Shown piece after piece: positions 15,829 to 24,025 of a stretch of 40,066 nt of DNA. A program made the position numbers and the translations under genes. Within the stretch, counting starts at the first letter, position 1; each line of letters begins with the position of its first letter. The stretch lies in NCBI GenBank assembly GCA_964402115.1, contig CAYOBW010000027.1, positions 1 through 40,066 of the forward strand, written 5' to 3'. A model generated the notes under the pieces. The model did not search any database. It was given only the letters and a program-made list of their open reading frames with translations, and was not told the DNA's origin. The stretch is from CAYOBW01 sp964402115. GTDB taxonomy: Bacteria > Verrucomicrobiota > Kiritimatiellia > UBA8416 > CAYOBW01.

Positions 15829-16326
15829 TCATCCACCCTTGTTTTCGACCAGGCTCCAGAAGCCCTTGATATCGCCCTTGGGCTTGCCGGTCTGGTGGTC
15901 AGTTTCGGTGTACACCCAGTCGATCTTGCCGTAGTTGAACGCCACTTCCTCGAGCGGCAACGTTTCGCCGCCATTTGCCGAACCGCCCGGACGGACGGAG
16001 CTGACGATCGAGTCCGACAGCACGTACTCCATGTACTTCTGCTTGTCGCCCGTGGCGCGGCACAGCTCGATCTTGATGTTCTTGATGTGTTCGCCCTTGC
16101 AGCAGAACAACGCCAGCTTGGCGCTGGCCTTGTCCAGCGAGTGGACGATCGTGAAGTCCTGGTGGTCGCACCGCTCCGCCGAACGCGCCCCGCCCGAACT
16201 GCGGGAGCCGCTGGACGCCTGCGATATGCCCCAGTTGTACGACAGCACTTCGATCCAGTCCTTGTGCTTGTCGTCCGTGGATTCCCCGGGAACCCCGTCA
16301 ATCTTGATGAAACAGTCGAACGCCAT
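15829..16326 (-). CDS. hcp: Hcp (TssD) tube protein
   Basis: A 165-aa Hcp-family protein forming the hexameric rings of the expelled inner tube. Family features are MAFDCFIKIDGVPGESTDDKHKDWIEVLSYNWGISQ, the SGGARSAERCDHQDFTIVHSLDKASAKL block, CCKGEHIKNIKIELCRATGDKQKYMEYVLSDSIVSSV and the closing VAFNYGKIDWVYTETD. It has two adjacent cysteines near residue 74, at a position where other Hcps differ. ATG 16326 follows GGAG by 8 nt. A strong terminator after it and a perfect hairpin before it (16367-16393) would allow hcp to accumulate as a stable short mRNA, fitting its high copy number in the machine. Confidence 0.97.
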   Translation of the reverse strand: MAFDCFIKIDGVPGESTDDKHKDWIEVLSYNWGISQASSGSRSSGGARSAERCDHQDFTIVHSLDKASAKLALFCCKGEHIKNIKIELCRATGDKQKYMEYVLSDSIVSSVRPGGSANGGETLPLEEVAFNYGKIDWVYTETDHQTGKPKGDIKGFWSLVENKGG

Positions 16327-16366
16327 ATGGATACTCCTTTCCTAACCTTGCTACCACCCTCTTGCC

Positions 16367-16393
16367 GCGGCGGAGCGACCGTCGCTCCGCCGC
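16367..16393. repeat. Perfect 12-bp hairpin between tssC and hcp
   Basis: GCGGCGGAGCGA (16367-16378), 3-nt loop, then TCGCTCCGCCGC (16382-16393). No U-tract follows on the minus strand, so it is not a normal terminator. It lies 41 nt upstream of the hcp start and could act as an mRNA processing or 5'-stabilising stem. Confidence 0.6.
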
Positions 16394-16449
16394 GTCGCGG
16401 ACACACCCTGTTCCGCCTTGACTCAACTCAGCCGCGCCAGCCTCTGGCG

Positions 16450-17940
16450 CTACTTGCCACCCGCCTTGACAGACGGCAACTTGCTGACCAACCGCAGCGA
16501 CACGGTCAGTCCTTCCAACTGGTAATGCGGACGCAGGAAGAACTTGGCGTTGTAATAGCCCGGGTTCGCCTCATCTTCCTCAACCACCACTTCAGCCGCC
16601 GCCAGCGGATACCGCGCCTTGGTCTCTTCCGAGGCATTCGGGTCAGCCGTGACGTACTGGGTGATCCAGCGCTCCAACCAGTCCTGCACGTCGCTACGCT
16701 CCTTGAAGGAGCCAATCTTGTCGCGCACGATGCACTTCAGGTAGTGCGCGAAACGGCAGACGGCGAACAGGTACGGCAGCCGCGCACCCAGGCGGGCGTT
16801 GGCCGTCGCATCCGGATCCTCGTACTCCGCGGGCTGGTGGAGGGACTGGGCGCCGACGAACACGGCGTAGTCCGTGTTCTTCCAGTGCGACAACGGCATC
16901 AGGCCGTTCTTCGCGAGCTCCGCCTCCCGGCGGTCGGTGATCGCGATCTCGGTCGGGCACTTCATGTCCACGCCACCGTCGTCGGTCGGGAACGTATGGC
17001 AGGGCAACCCCTCGACCATGCCGCCGCTCTCCACGCCGCGGATGCGCGAGCACCAGCCGTACAGCTTGAACGCGCGGTTGATGTTCACGCCCATCGCGAA
17101 CGCGGCGTTGGACCAGGTGTACTTCTCGTGCGAGCCCGAGGTGTCCTCCTCGAAGTCGAACTCGTCCACCGGATCCGTCTTGGCCCCGTAAGGCAACCGG
17201 GCGAGGTTGCGCGGCATCGTCAACCCGAGGTACTTCGAATCCTCCGATTCGCGGAGCGAACGCCACGGGGCGTACTCCGCGGTCTGGAAGATCTTCGTCA
17301 GGTCGCGCGGGTCGCCCAGCTGCTGCCACGACTCGAGGTTCATCAGCGACGGCGCCGCCGCCGAGATGAACGGGCAGTGCGCCGCGGCCGCGATCTGCGC
17401 CACGCCTTCGAGCATCGCCACGTCGGGCGGACTCTGGTCGAAGTAGTAGTCGCCGATCAGGCAGCCGAACGGCTCGCCGCCGGGCATGCCATACTCGTCT
17501 TCATACAGCTTCTTGAAGAGCGGGCTCTGATCCCACAGCGTGCCCTTGTATTTCTTCAGCGTCTTCGCCACCTCCTTCTTGGAGATGTTCATGACGCGAA
17601 TCTTCAGCGTCTCGTCCGTCTCCGTGTTGGAAACGAGGTGGTGCAGCCCGCGCCACGAGCCTTCCAGCGCCTGGAAATCCTCGTGGTGGATGATGCGGTT
17701 GATCTGCTCCGTCAGCTTCTTGTCGATCTCGGCGATGATCGCCTTGACGGACGACAGCACGTCGTCGGAGACGAGCTGCGTCTGGGACAGAGCCTGCTCC
17801 GCCAGCGTCCGGACCGCGGTCTGCACCGCGTCCTTGGCTTTGTCGCTCTTCGGTTTGAACTCCTTCTGCAGGAGCGCTTCAAACTCGTTGACTTCCCCTA
17901 CCTGCGCCGCCTGTTGGGCTTGAAGTTGTGCGTCTGCCAT
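16450..17940 (-). CDS. tssC: TssC contractile sheath large subunit
   Basis: A 496-aa VipB/ImpD-family protein that pairs with TssB to build the contractile sheath. Conserved segments include IINRIIHHEDFQALEGSWRGLHHLV, IRVMNISKKEV, FKKLYEDEYGMPGGEPFGCLIGDYYFD, HCPFISAAAPSLM, WRSLRESEDSKYLGLTMPRNLARLPYG and ARLPYLFAVCRFAHYLKCIVRDKIGSF. The C-terminal handshake region GYYNAKFFLRPHYQLEGLTVSLRLVSKLP is intact. ATG 17940 has GGAGGAGGG 8 nt upstream and lies 4 nt after the tssB stop, so the two sheath subunits are co-translated in close ratio. Confidence 0.98.
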   Translation of the reverse strand: MADAQLQAQQAAQVGEVNEFEALLQKEFKPKSDKAKDAVQTAVRTLAEQALSQTQLVSDDVLSSVKAIIAEIDKKLTEQINRIIHHEDFQALEGSWRGLHHLVSNTETDETLKIRVMNISKKEVAKTLKKYKGTLWDQSPLFKKLYEDEYGMPGGEPFGCLIGDYYFDQSPPDVAMLEGVAQIAAAAHCPFISAAAPSLMNLESWQQLGDPRDLTKIFQTAEYAPWRSLRESEDSKYLGLTMPRNLARLPYGAKTDPVDEFDFEEDTSGSHEKYTWSNAAFAMGVNINRAFKLYGWCSRIRGVESGGMVEGLPCHTFPTDDGGVDMKCPTEIAITDRREAELAKNGLMPLSHWKNTDYAVFVGAQSLHQPAEYEDPDATANARLGARLPYLFAVCRFAHYLKCIVRDKIGSFKERSDVQDWLERWITQYVTADPNASEETKARYPLAAAEVVVEEDEANPGYYNAKFFLRPHYQLEGLTVSLRLVSKLPSVKAGGK

Positions 17941-17944
17941 GGAA

Positions 17945-18469
17945 TCAACCCTCCTCCGGCTTCTCGGTTCCTGTCGGTTTCGGGGCCGCAGCCAGGGCCT
18001 GCAGCAGCGCGGGATCCTTCAGCAGCTTGCCGACGAGTTCCTCCGCCCCACTCTTGCCATCCATGTAGGTCAGCAGGTTGTCCAGTTGCGTGCGCGCCTG
18101 GAGCAGCTTGTTGAGCGCGTCCACCTTCTTCGCGACGGCAGCAGGGGAAAAGTCCTCCATGCTCTCGAAGCTGAGATCCACGCTGAGATTGCCCTCGCCC
18201 GTCAGCGTGTTCGGAACGGCGAACGCCACGCGCGGCTTCATCGCCTTCATGCGCTCGTCGAAGTTGTCCACGTCAACTTCGAGGTACTTGCGGTCCTGCA
18301 CGGCCGCCAGCGGCTCTGCCGGCTTGCCGGAGAGATCCGCCATCACGCCCATGATGAACGGCAGGTTGACCTTCTTCTGCGCCCCGTACAGCTCGACATC
18401 ATACTCGATCTGCACGCGTGGCGCCCGGTTGCGGGCAATGAATTTCTGCGAGCTCTGTTTCTTCCCCAT
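17945..18469 (-). CDS. tssB: TssB contractile sheath small subunit
   Basis: A 174-aa VipA/ImpB-family protein. It opens MGKKQSSQKFIARNRAPRVQIEYDVELYGAQKKVNLPFIMGVMADLSG, then RKYLEVDVDNFDERMKAMKPRVAFAVPN and the LLQARTQLDNLLTYMDGKSGAEELVGKLL helix that interacts with TssC. ATG 18469 follows GGAGGAG. Upstream in-frame codons to 18523 lack such a site. The tail GTEKPEEG is acidic. The 120-nt gap to tssA has a small hairpin (18555-18571). Confidence 0.96.
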   Translation of the reverse strand: MGKKQSSQKFIARNRAPRVQIEYDVELYGAQKKVNLPFIMGVMADLSGKPAEPLAAVQDRKYLEVDVDNFDERMKAMKPRVAFAVPNTLTGEGNLSVDLSFESMEDFSPAAVAKKVDALNKLLQARTQLDNLLTYMDGKSGAEELVGKLLKDPALLQALAAAPKPTGTEKPEEG

Positions 18470-18554
18470 AACTCCTCCTTCCACCGTTCGGCCGCGTGAC
18501 ACCGCGCCGCGCCGCCGCTGCATCCCTGCTTCTATTCACCCACGCCAACCGCAC

Positions 18555-18571
18555 CGCGGCCACCGGCCGCG
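18555..18571. repeat. Small perfect hairpin between tssA and tssB
   Basis: CGCGGCC-ACC-GGCCGCG, 7-bp stem. There is no U-tract on either strand. A weak attenuator or simply GC-rich spacer. Confidence 0.35.
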
Positions 18572-18589
18572 ATTCACTCCGGGCGCGCC

Positions 18590-19648
18590 TTAGGTCCCCT
18601 CGGGGGGCGGCGCGCCGCTGATGACTTCCACCTGGCTCATCGCCCCGGGCGTCATGTCCCGCACGATGTCCAGGAAACTCTTGCCGACCAGTCGCCGCGC
18701 GCGCTTCACCAGCAGGGGCACCGGGCTGGACGGCTCCTGCCGCTCGTAGTACTGGCAGATCTTGTCGAAAGCGCGCCGCACATCGTCCAGGCTCGCAATC
18801 TCGCCGGGCGCGGCAGCCGTGCTCCCCCCCGCCGCCGGGCTGGCGCCCGCCGCCGACGCGGCCCCCTCCACGGCCGCCGACGCGTAACCGCGACGGCCCA
18901 GCGCCTGGGAAACCTCGGCGAGCGCCTGCTTCACGGTTTGCTTGAGGGGATCCAGGTTCACGGTGCGTCCGACGCCCACCAGGCGGGTCAGGCAGGCGTC
19001 AATGCCGCTGGCCTGCTCGAGCGCCTGCTGCAGCGCGCCCTCGCACGTGTGCAGCTCGTTGATGTCCGAATCCTCGAAGGCGGCCGCAATCAGGCTTGCG
19101 TCGGGCCGGGTCTCGCCCGGCTTGGGTGGCGGCGCCGACAGCTCGCCCCGGGCCACCAGCAAGTGCCGCAGCCCGAACCGGCCGATCTGGCGCGAGGCGC
19201 ACAGCGGCGCATCCAGGATCGCGTCCCTGAGCTTCATGCGGTCTTCGAAGCCGCCAGTGGGGGGCGCGAGGGCGGCCAGCGCGTTCAGCCGCTCAAGCGG
19301 GTCGCTGCCGTCGTCGGGGTCGAGTTGGGGGTGCACGGTTTCCCAGTACCGGTCCAGCGCCCCGCGCAGCAGGGTCAGACCGTCGCGCAAACCGCTCACC
19401 CCGTCGAGGCGCACGAGGGCGGACAGGAGATAAAGCAGCACCCGCAGGTCGCGGGTGCGACCGCACAGCTCCAGCGCCTGGTCCCGCACGGCTTTCCAGT
19501 CCGGCTCCTCGGCCGCGCGGAACTGCGTTTCGGGCGTACCGCGGACCAGCCGCTCAAGCTCGGCAAAGGCTGGATCGTATTCGAGATTCTCGCCACAGGG
19601 GGCGTCGGGCAATATGTCCTGCAAGAGACTCTCGGGATCGAAGCTCAC
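18590..19648 (-). CDS. tssA: TssA (ImpA-type) assembly/cap protein
   Basis: A 352-aa TssA of the class with an ImpA N-terminal domain. It has LLQDILPDAPCGENLEYDPAFAELERLVRG at the start, WKAVRDQALELCGRTRDLRVLLYLLSALVRLDGVSGLRDGL, and RYWETVHPQLDPDDGSDPLERLNALAAL (about 100-130). A Gly/Ala-rich linker (about 255-280) leads to a C-terminal helical region with YYERQEPSSPVPLLVKRARRLVGKSFLDIVRDM, the signature of class-A TssA that caps or primes the growing sheath. The start is GTG 19648, with AGGGAGG upstream. An ATG at 19652 is out of frame. It precedes tssB, as in many clusters. Confidence 0.95.
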   Translation of the reverse strand: MSFDPESLLQDILPDAPCGENLEYDPAFAELERLVRGTPETQFRAAEEPDWKAVRDQALELCGRTRDLRVLLYLLSALVRLDGVSGLRDGLTLLRGALDRYWETVHPQLDPDDGSDPLERLNALAALAPPTGGFEDRMKLRDAILDAPLCASRQIGRFGLRHLLVARGELSAPPPKPGETRPDASLIAAAFEDSDINELHTCEGALQQALEQASGIDACLTRLVGVGRTVNLDPLKQTVKQALAEVSQALGRRGYASAAVEGAASAAGASPAAGGSTAAAPGEIASLDDVRRAFDKICQYYERQEPSSPVPLLVKRARRLVGKSFLDIVRDMTPGAMSQVEVISGAPPPEGT

Positions 19649-19746
19649 GCATACCTCCCTAGTCCGTTGTGCAAAGTATTTCTATCAAACCGCTCCAATA
19701 AAGACAAGGACCATGTCGCTGAGATCGCGGGGTGCTTTGTCCATCG

Positions 19747-21885
19747 TTATTTGGGCGCAAGCAGCCCTCCATCGGCCGCGTACCAGTCCCGGGCCAGCGT
19801 TTTGAGCGGCTGCGCCTTCCCGTCCACCTCGACCGTCAACGCATCGGCCGCCGGCGCCACCTGTAACGCAACGGCGGCGGCTATCAGCCGCTCCCGCCCG
19901 CTGCGCGTGGCCGCTGCGCGCGTCATGTCGGCCGCCACCTGGGTGCGCACGGCGAGCAACCGGCGGGCCGCCTCGGCCAGCGTGCCAAGCGTGCCAGCCG
20001 GCGCGGACGGCGCGGACGCGTCCGCCGCCTGGACCAGCAGGGCAGCCGGGCCAACCAGCTTGTCCAGCCGCTCCAGTTCCGTCGGGAAAGGCGTGCTGCG
20101 CGCGCGCAGCCGGGTTTGGCCCGCGACATCCATATAGAAACCTGTCAGGTTCTCGTAGCCCAGGTACCGGTCCAGCTCGTCCCGCGGCGCTTCGCGGAAC
20201 AGGCTGGGCGCGACCTGGCCGGGGCCGGGCCACTGCAGCACGGCCGCCAGCGCGACCTGGTTGGTCCAGGTCGCCAGCGCCTGCCGCAGCGCGGTCGCCC
20301 CGCCGGCCGCCGCCAGGGCGACCACCCCGCCATTGACCGCGCGCAGAGCGGCGACCTGCTGCCCCAGGCGCTCCCGCGGGGCGGCCAGGGCCGGGTGCAG
20401 CGTCACACCGGGCGGCGGCGTCAGCAGGCGGGCGGCCTCGGCCAGCTGCTTCTCCGCGCCGGCGCCGTCGAGAGCGGCCAGGGCCAGCGTCGCCCGGTCC
20501 AGGGCCGCCTGCGCGCCGCGCAGCTGCCGCACGCCAGCCAGCTGCCCGTGCGTCCGCTCGCGATGCGGCCCCGGCCGCTGGGCCAGCTCGTCCAGGCGGG
20601 CCTCCGCCACGGCCAGCGAACCGGTCGCGGGCTCAAGGGCGGCGTGGATGGGACCCCACTCCTCCACCGCCTGGCGCAGCCGGCCGCGCAAGGCGCCAGC
20701 CTGGTCGCGCAGCCCGGACAACGCCGGCCGCACGGGCTGACGCAAGGTGGCCAGCGCCTCGTCGAGCTCGGCGACCGCCTCAACCAGGGCCTCCGTCTGC
20801 GCGCCGCCCTCCAGGCTGTCGGTTCCGTGGCGCCAAGCGCGCACGAGCCGGGCAGCGGCAACCGCCGAGGCGCGCAGATCGGTGGCGGCGTTGGTGTTCC
20901 ACTGCCAGGCCTGTTCCGTGCGGCCCGTGAGGCTGGCCAGCGCGGGCTCCGCCGCGGCCCACCCGTTCGTGGCCAGGGCCGCCTGGCCGCGCTGCCAGGC
21001 GGCCTGCGTATCGCGCCAGAGCGTGATGCGCTGCAGCAGCGCCGCCGCCTCGGCGGCCCCGGGCCGCCCGGCCTGCGCCTGCACGGCCTTGTCCGCCCAC
21101 CGCAAGGCCTCGTCGAACTGCTCACGGCCCGCCGCCGCCAGCGCCTTCGCCTCCCAGCCCCCGCCGCCCGGCAGGCAAAGGCGCAGGATGACCAGCAACG
21201 CCGCGCCCGCGATAGCCGCCAACCCGAGCAGAAACCACGGCCACTTATCCGCCGCCACCAGCTTGCCGGTGTCCAGCGCGAAGCTGTACTGGGCCACGTA
21301 GAAACGCGTGCCGTGACGCAACGCCACAGCCTCATCGCGCTCCAGGCGCCGACCGCCGACCGCCGTGCCATTGGTGCTGCCCAGGTCGCGCAACGACCAG
21401 GCGTTGTCGACCCCGCGCCGCAGCTCGGCGTGCCGCCCCGAAACCATCGGGCTGTCGATGCGCAGGTCCGCCTCCTGGCCGGAGCCGATCACGAACACGT
21501 CCTTCTCCAGCGCGTAGCGTTTGCCTTTCAGATCGCCGAAGCGCCCCAGCAACGCGGCGCCCGCCTGCCCGGCGGCGCCCACGGCTTCCACCCGCAGCAG
21601 GCAGTCGCCGATCGCGATCTCGTCGCCGGCCGCCAGCAGTTTCTCCGTGATGGGCGTGCCCCGGCACTGCACGCCGTTGCGGCTGCCCAGGTCGCGCACC
21701 ACCACCCGGCCGCCTTCGTGCAGCAGCCGGGCATGCTCACGGCTGATGAGCGAAAGCTCGGTCGGCAGCCGCCACGCGCATGTGGCGCCGCGGCCGATCG
21801 TCAACTCCGGCGGCAGGTCGTTCGCCAGCGTCTCGAAGAGCACTTTGCCGTCGCAGAGCAGTTGGAGCTTGAGTCGTTTCGACAT
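19747..21885 (-). CDS. Double-FHA inner-membrane protein, T6SS-associated
   Basis: A 712-aa protein with two N-terminal FHA domains. The first has LTIGRGATCAWRLP, ISREHARLLHE and RDLGSRNGVQCRG; the second FVIGSGQEADLRID, VSGRHAELRRG and LRDLGSTNGTAVGGRRL. One transmembrane helix follows (WPWFLLGLAAIAGAALLVIL, about 215-236), then about 470 residues of Ala/Leu/Gln-rich helix, probably periplasmic. FHA domains bind phosphothreonine, so the cytosolic pair could gate T6SS assembly, perhaps through TssL phosphorylation as known for Fha1. No threonine kinase is encoded in the window. ATG 21885 lies 8 nt after the stop of the next FHA gene. The long C-terminal half has no family I recognise. Confidence 0.8.
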   Translation of the reverse strand: MSKRLKLQLLCDGKVLFETLANDLPPELTIGRGATCAWRLPTELSLISREHARLLHEGGRVVVRDLGSRNGVQCRGTPITEKLLAAGDEIAIGDCLLRVEAVGAAGQAGAALLGRFGDLKGKRYALEKDVFVIGSGQEADLRIDSPMVSGRHAELRRGVDNAWSLRDLGSTNGTAVGGRRLERDEAVALRHGTRFYVAQYSFALDTGKLVAADKWPWFLLGLAAIAGAALLVILRLCLPGGGGWEAKALAAAGREQFDEALRWADKAVQAQAGRPGAAEAAALLQRITLWRDTQAAWQRGQAALATNGWAAAEPALASLTGRTEQAWQWNTNAATDLRASAVAAARLVRAWRHGTDSLEGGAQTEALVEAVAELDEALATLRQPVRPALSGLRDQAGALRGRLRQAVEEWGPIHAALEPATGSLAVAEARLDELAQRPGPHRERTHGQLAGVRQLRGAQAALDRATLALAALDGAGAEKQLAEAARLLTPPPGVTLHPALAAPRERLGQQVAALRAVNGGVVALAAAGGATALRQALATWTNQVALAAVLQWPGPGQVAPSLFREAPRDELDRYLGYENLTGFYMDVAGQTRLRARSTPFPTELERLDKLVGPAALLVQAADASAPSAPAGTLGTLAEAARRLLAVRTQVAADMTRAAATRSGRERLIAAAVALQVAPAADALTVEVDGKAQPLKTLARDWYAADGGLLAPK

Positions 21886-21893
21886 CGGAGGCG

Positions 21894-22904
21894 TCACCTT
21901 CCAAACAGCAGCCACGCCAGGCCGCCCAGCAGCAGTAGTACGCCAGACCCGACGGCCAGCATGATCAGGCGCTCTTTGCGCTGCTGCCGGCGGCGCATGT
22001 ACTCGATGACTTCGGGGCTGATCCCACGCGTCTTCTGCGCGGCGTCATCCAGCGCGGGGCCGGCGGCCTCCACCTCCGCGCGCAGCGATTTGAACAGCTC
22101 GTCGTCAATAGCGCCCACGGAATCGCGCACGTCTGACACATGCGAGCCCAGCTTGATGTCGCCCAGGCCCAGTACGGAGGAAGGCGGCGCGGAAGGCGGC
22201 GCCCCACCCTTCCCGGCGGCAGGCGGGGCCGCGATCTGCAGAAAGCCGGAATCCATTTCGTGTTCGTCGGCGTCGCCCAGCCTGTCGGATGCAGCCGCCG
22301 GAGTCGGCGCGGCGGGAACGCCGCGCGCGGTGGATACGTGCGACGGCACGGCGTCCGCCCGCGAATCGAGCCACTCGTCCTCGATCCGGCCGCCGGCCCG
22401 CGCGGGCGTCGGCGGGACAGGAGGAGGCGGCGGCGGCGCAACCGGCGGTGCCGGGGGCTGAACGATCGGCGGCGGGGTGACGGGGGGCGGCGGCACGGAA
22501 GGCGTGCGTTCGGACAGAAGCCGCCCGGGGGTCTCTTCGAGCTCCATGACCGCCGAGAGGGCCGCTGGGGAGGCAGGGACAGGCGGCGCACCGGCCGGCG
22601 CGGAAATCCGCTCGAACCACAGCTCCACGCTGGCGGCCAGGGTCAGACGCTGATCCGCGTGGATGACGGTCCGGCCGGCGAGAGGCTCTCCGTTGAGCCG
22701 GGAGCCGTTCCGGCCCAGGTTCTCCACTTCGACATGGTCCCCGGCCACGAAAATCAGGAGGTGCTCGCCCGACACATCGGCGGCGTTGGTGCCCAGCACG
22801 ATGTTGCAGCGCTTGCGCGACCGGCCGACGAGGTTATCGCCGTCGCGCAGGTCGAAGACCCCGCCGGGCGGCTCGCCGCGTTGTACAACCAGACGATAAG
22901 CCAT
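21894..22904 (-). CDS. FHA-domain tail-anchored protein, T6SS-associated
   Basis: A 336-aa protein with one N-terminal FHA domain: VGRSRKRCNIVLG, VSGEHLLIF, VENLGRNGSRLNGEPL (about 26-75). A long Pro-rich disordered linker follows (about 125-170, runs of P with V/A/T). An acidic segment and a C-terminal transmembrane helix with a very short tail (LIMLAVGSGVLLLLGGLAWLLFGR) end it. This topology puts the FHA domain in the cytosol, held by a tail anchor. With the double-FHA protein it supplies the phospho-recognition that TagH/Fha1 gives in other systems. It lies 39 nt after the TagF-like gene. Confidence 0.8.
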   Translation of the reverse strand: MAYRLVVQRGEPPGGVFDLRDGDNLVGRSRKRCNIVLGTNAADVSGEHLLIFVAGDHVEVENLGRNGSRLNGEPLAGRTVIHADQRLTLAASVELWFERISAPAGAPPVPASPAALSAVMELEETPGRLLSERTPSVPPPPVTPPPIVQPPAPPVAPPPPPPVPPTPARAGGRIEDEWLDSRADAVPSHVSTARGVPAAPTPAAASDRLGDADEHEMDSGFLQIAAPPAAGKGGAPPSAPPSSVLGLGDIKLGSHVSDVRDSVGAIDDELFKSLRAEVEAAGPALDDAAQKTRGISPEVIEYMRRRQQRKERLIMLAVGSGVLLLLGGLAWLLFGR

Positions 22905-22943
22905 GCTCCAACCTCGTATGGCGGGGACCGGTTCCGGCCGCCT

Positions 22944-23981
22944 CTACCCCCTGCCTCCGAACAAAGACCGCAGACCCCCGAACAGCTGCCGGGCCAGGCC
23001 GTTGCCTTCAACGGCGGCGCGCAGAATGGCGGGGTCCAGGGCGGGCAGGCCCGCGCGCCAGCCCTCGATGCGCTTGACCGCGCCGGTGCGGAAGGCCTCG
23101 TCAAGCGTGTAGGGAATGTCCGACACCCGCGGCAGCGCGGCGGGAGTCGCCAGCAGACAGTAGAACTGCGGGGTGGCGGGCGCACCCAGGACGACGTCCA
23201 CCCAGTCGGCGCCCAGCGGCCGCGCCACGAACAGCGGCGTCGCCGGATCGAGCACCGTCAGCAACAACCCCATCCACAAAGCCAGCGAGCGCGTCTCGGC
23301 GGCGTCGCCGGCGGGCACGCGCAGATGCTGCGGCGCCGGCGCGGCGCCCCGGAGCGGCGGGGGCTGCGTGTAGGCCACGGCATCCCGCTCCACCTTGTAA
23401 AGCACGCGCAGGAACGCATCGGGGTTCTCGGCGGTGCACACCCCCGCCGCGAGTTCCGCCAGCGCACGGGCATCGCCGAACCAGGCGGGCCAGGCTTCGC
23501 TCTCCGCGCCGGCGGCCGCCGCCTGCAGGCCCACGCGGGCCTCCTCGACCAGCCGCCGCACGTCGTCCGCGGCGAGCGTTTGCCGGCACGCCTGTTCCAG
23601 CGCCTCCAGGCGCGGAAACGCAGCGGAGACAAGCCAGGCGGCGGAACACGCGGGCTGCTCGACGCACGCCACCATGGGATAGCGGGCCCGGCCCTTGCCA
23701 TCGCGGGAGGCCCACATGCGCCCGGCCAGCAGGCTGCCGCAGGTCCGCCACAGGAAGACGTGCCGGAACCCCTCCAGACGGTGAGTCGCCTCGAGCTTTT
23801 CCCACGCGCCGGCGTCAATATTGCCGCGCACCCCGTCGAGGTAGAGCGCCCGCTTGGCCGCCACAAGCGCGGCGGTGTCGAGCCCCAGGTCGTCGAGGTG
23901 GTCGTTCCAGCCCGGATGCTTGCCGAAGGCGGCGACATGCACCGCGCCAGGCTGGGCGCCCGTGTCCGTTCGTGTGTTCAT
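22944..23981 (-). CDS. TagF-like T6SS regulatory protein (divergent)
   Basis: A 345-aa protein with an N-terminal module reminiscent of TagF: VAAFGKHPGWNDHLDDLGLDT, a variant of the usual FGKLPxxGDF opening, then FRHVFLWRTCGSLLAGRMWASRDGKGRARYPMVACVEQP, which resembles the W..S.D..GR.YP segment of TagF. TagF acts as a post-translational repressor of T6SS assembly, often with FHA proteins, and here the FHA genes follow immediately. The C-terminal half (about 200-345) has no motif I recognise. No membrane segment is seen. Start ATG 23981 is 44 nt after the tssM stop. The TagF label is moderately secure; a new T6SS accessory family is possible. Confidence 0.6.
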   Translation of the reverse strand: MNTRTDTGAQPGAVHVAAFGKHPGWNDHLDDLGLDTAALVAAKRALYLDGVRGNIDAGAWEKLEATHRLEGFRHVFLWRTCGSLLAGRMWASRDGKGRARYPMVACVEQPACSAAWLVSAAFPRLEALEQACRQTLAADDVRRLVEEARVGLQAAAAGAESEAWPAWFGDARALAELAAGVCTAENPDAFLRVLYKVERDAVAYTQPPPLRGAAPAPQHLRVPAGDAAETRSLALWMGLLLTVLDPATPLFVARPLGADWVDVVLGAPATPQFYCLLATPAALPRVSDIPYTLDEAFRTGAVKRIEGWRAGLPALDPAILRAAVEGNGLARQLFGGLRSLFGGRG

Positions 23982-24025
23982 GCCACATCCCGCGCGGGCC
24001 CTGCCCCGCCCGGCTCCTTCGTCCC

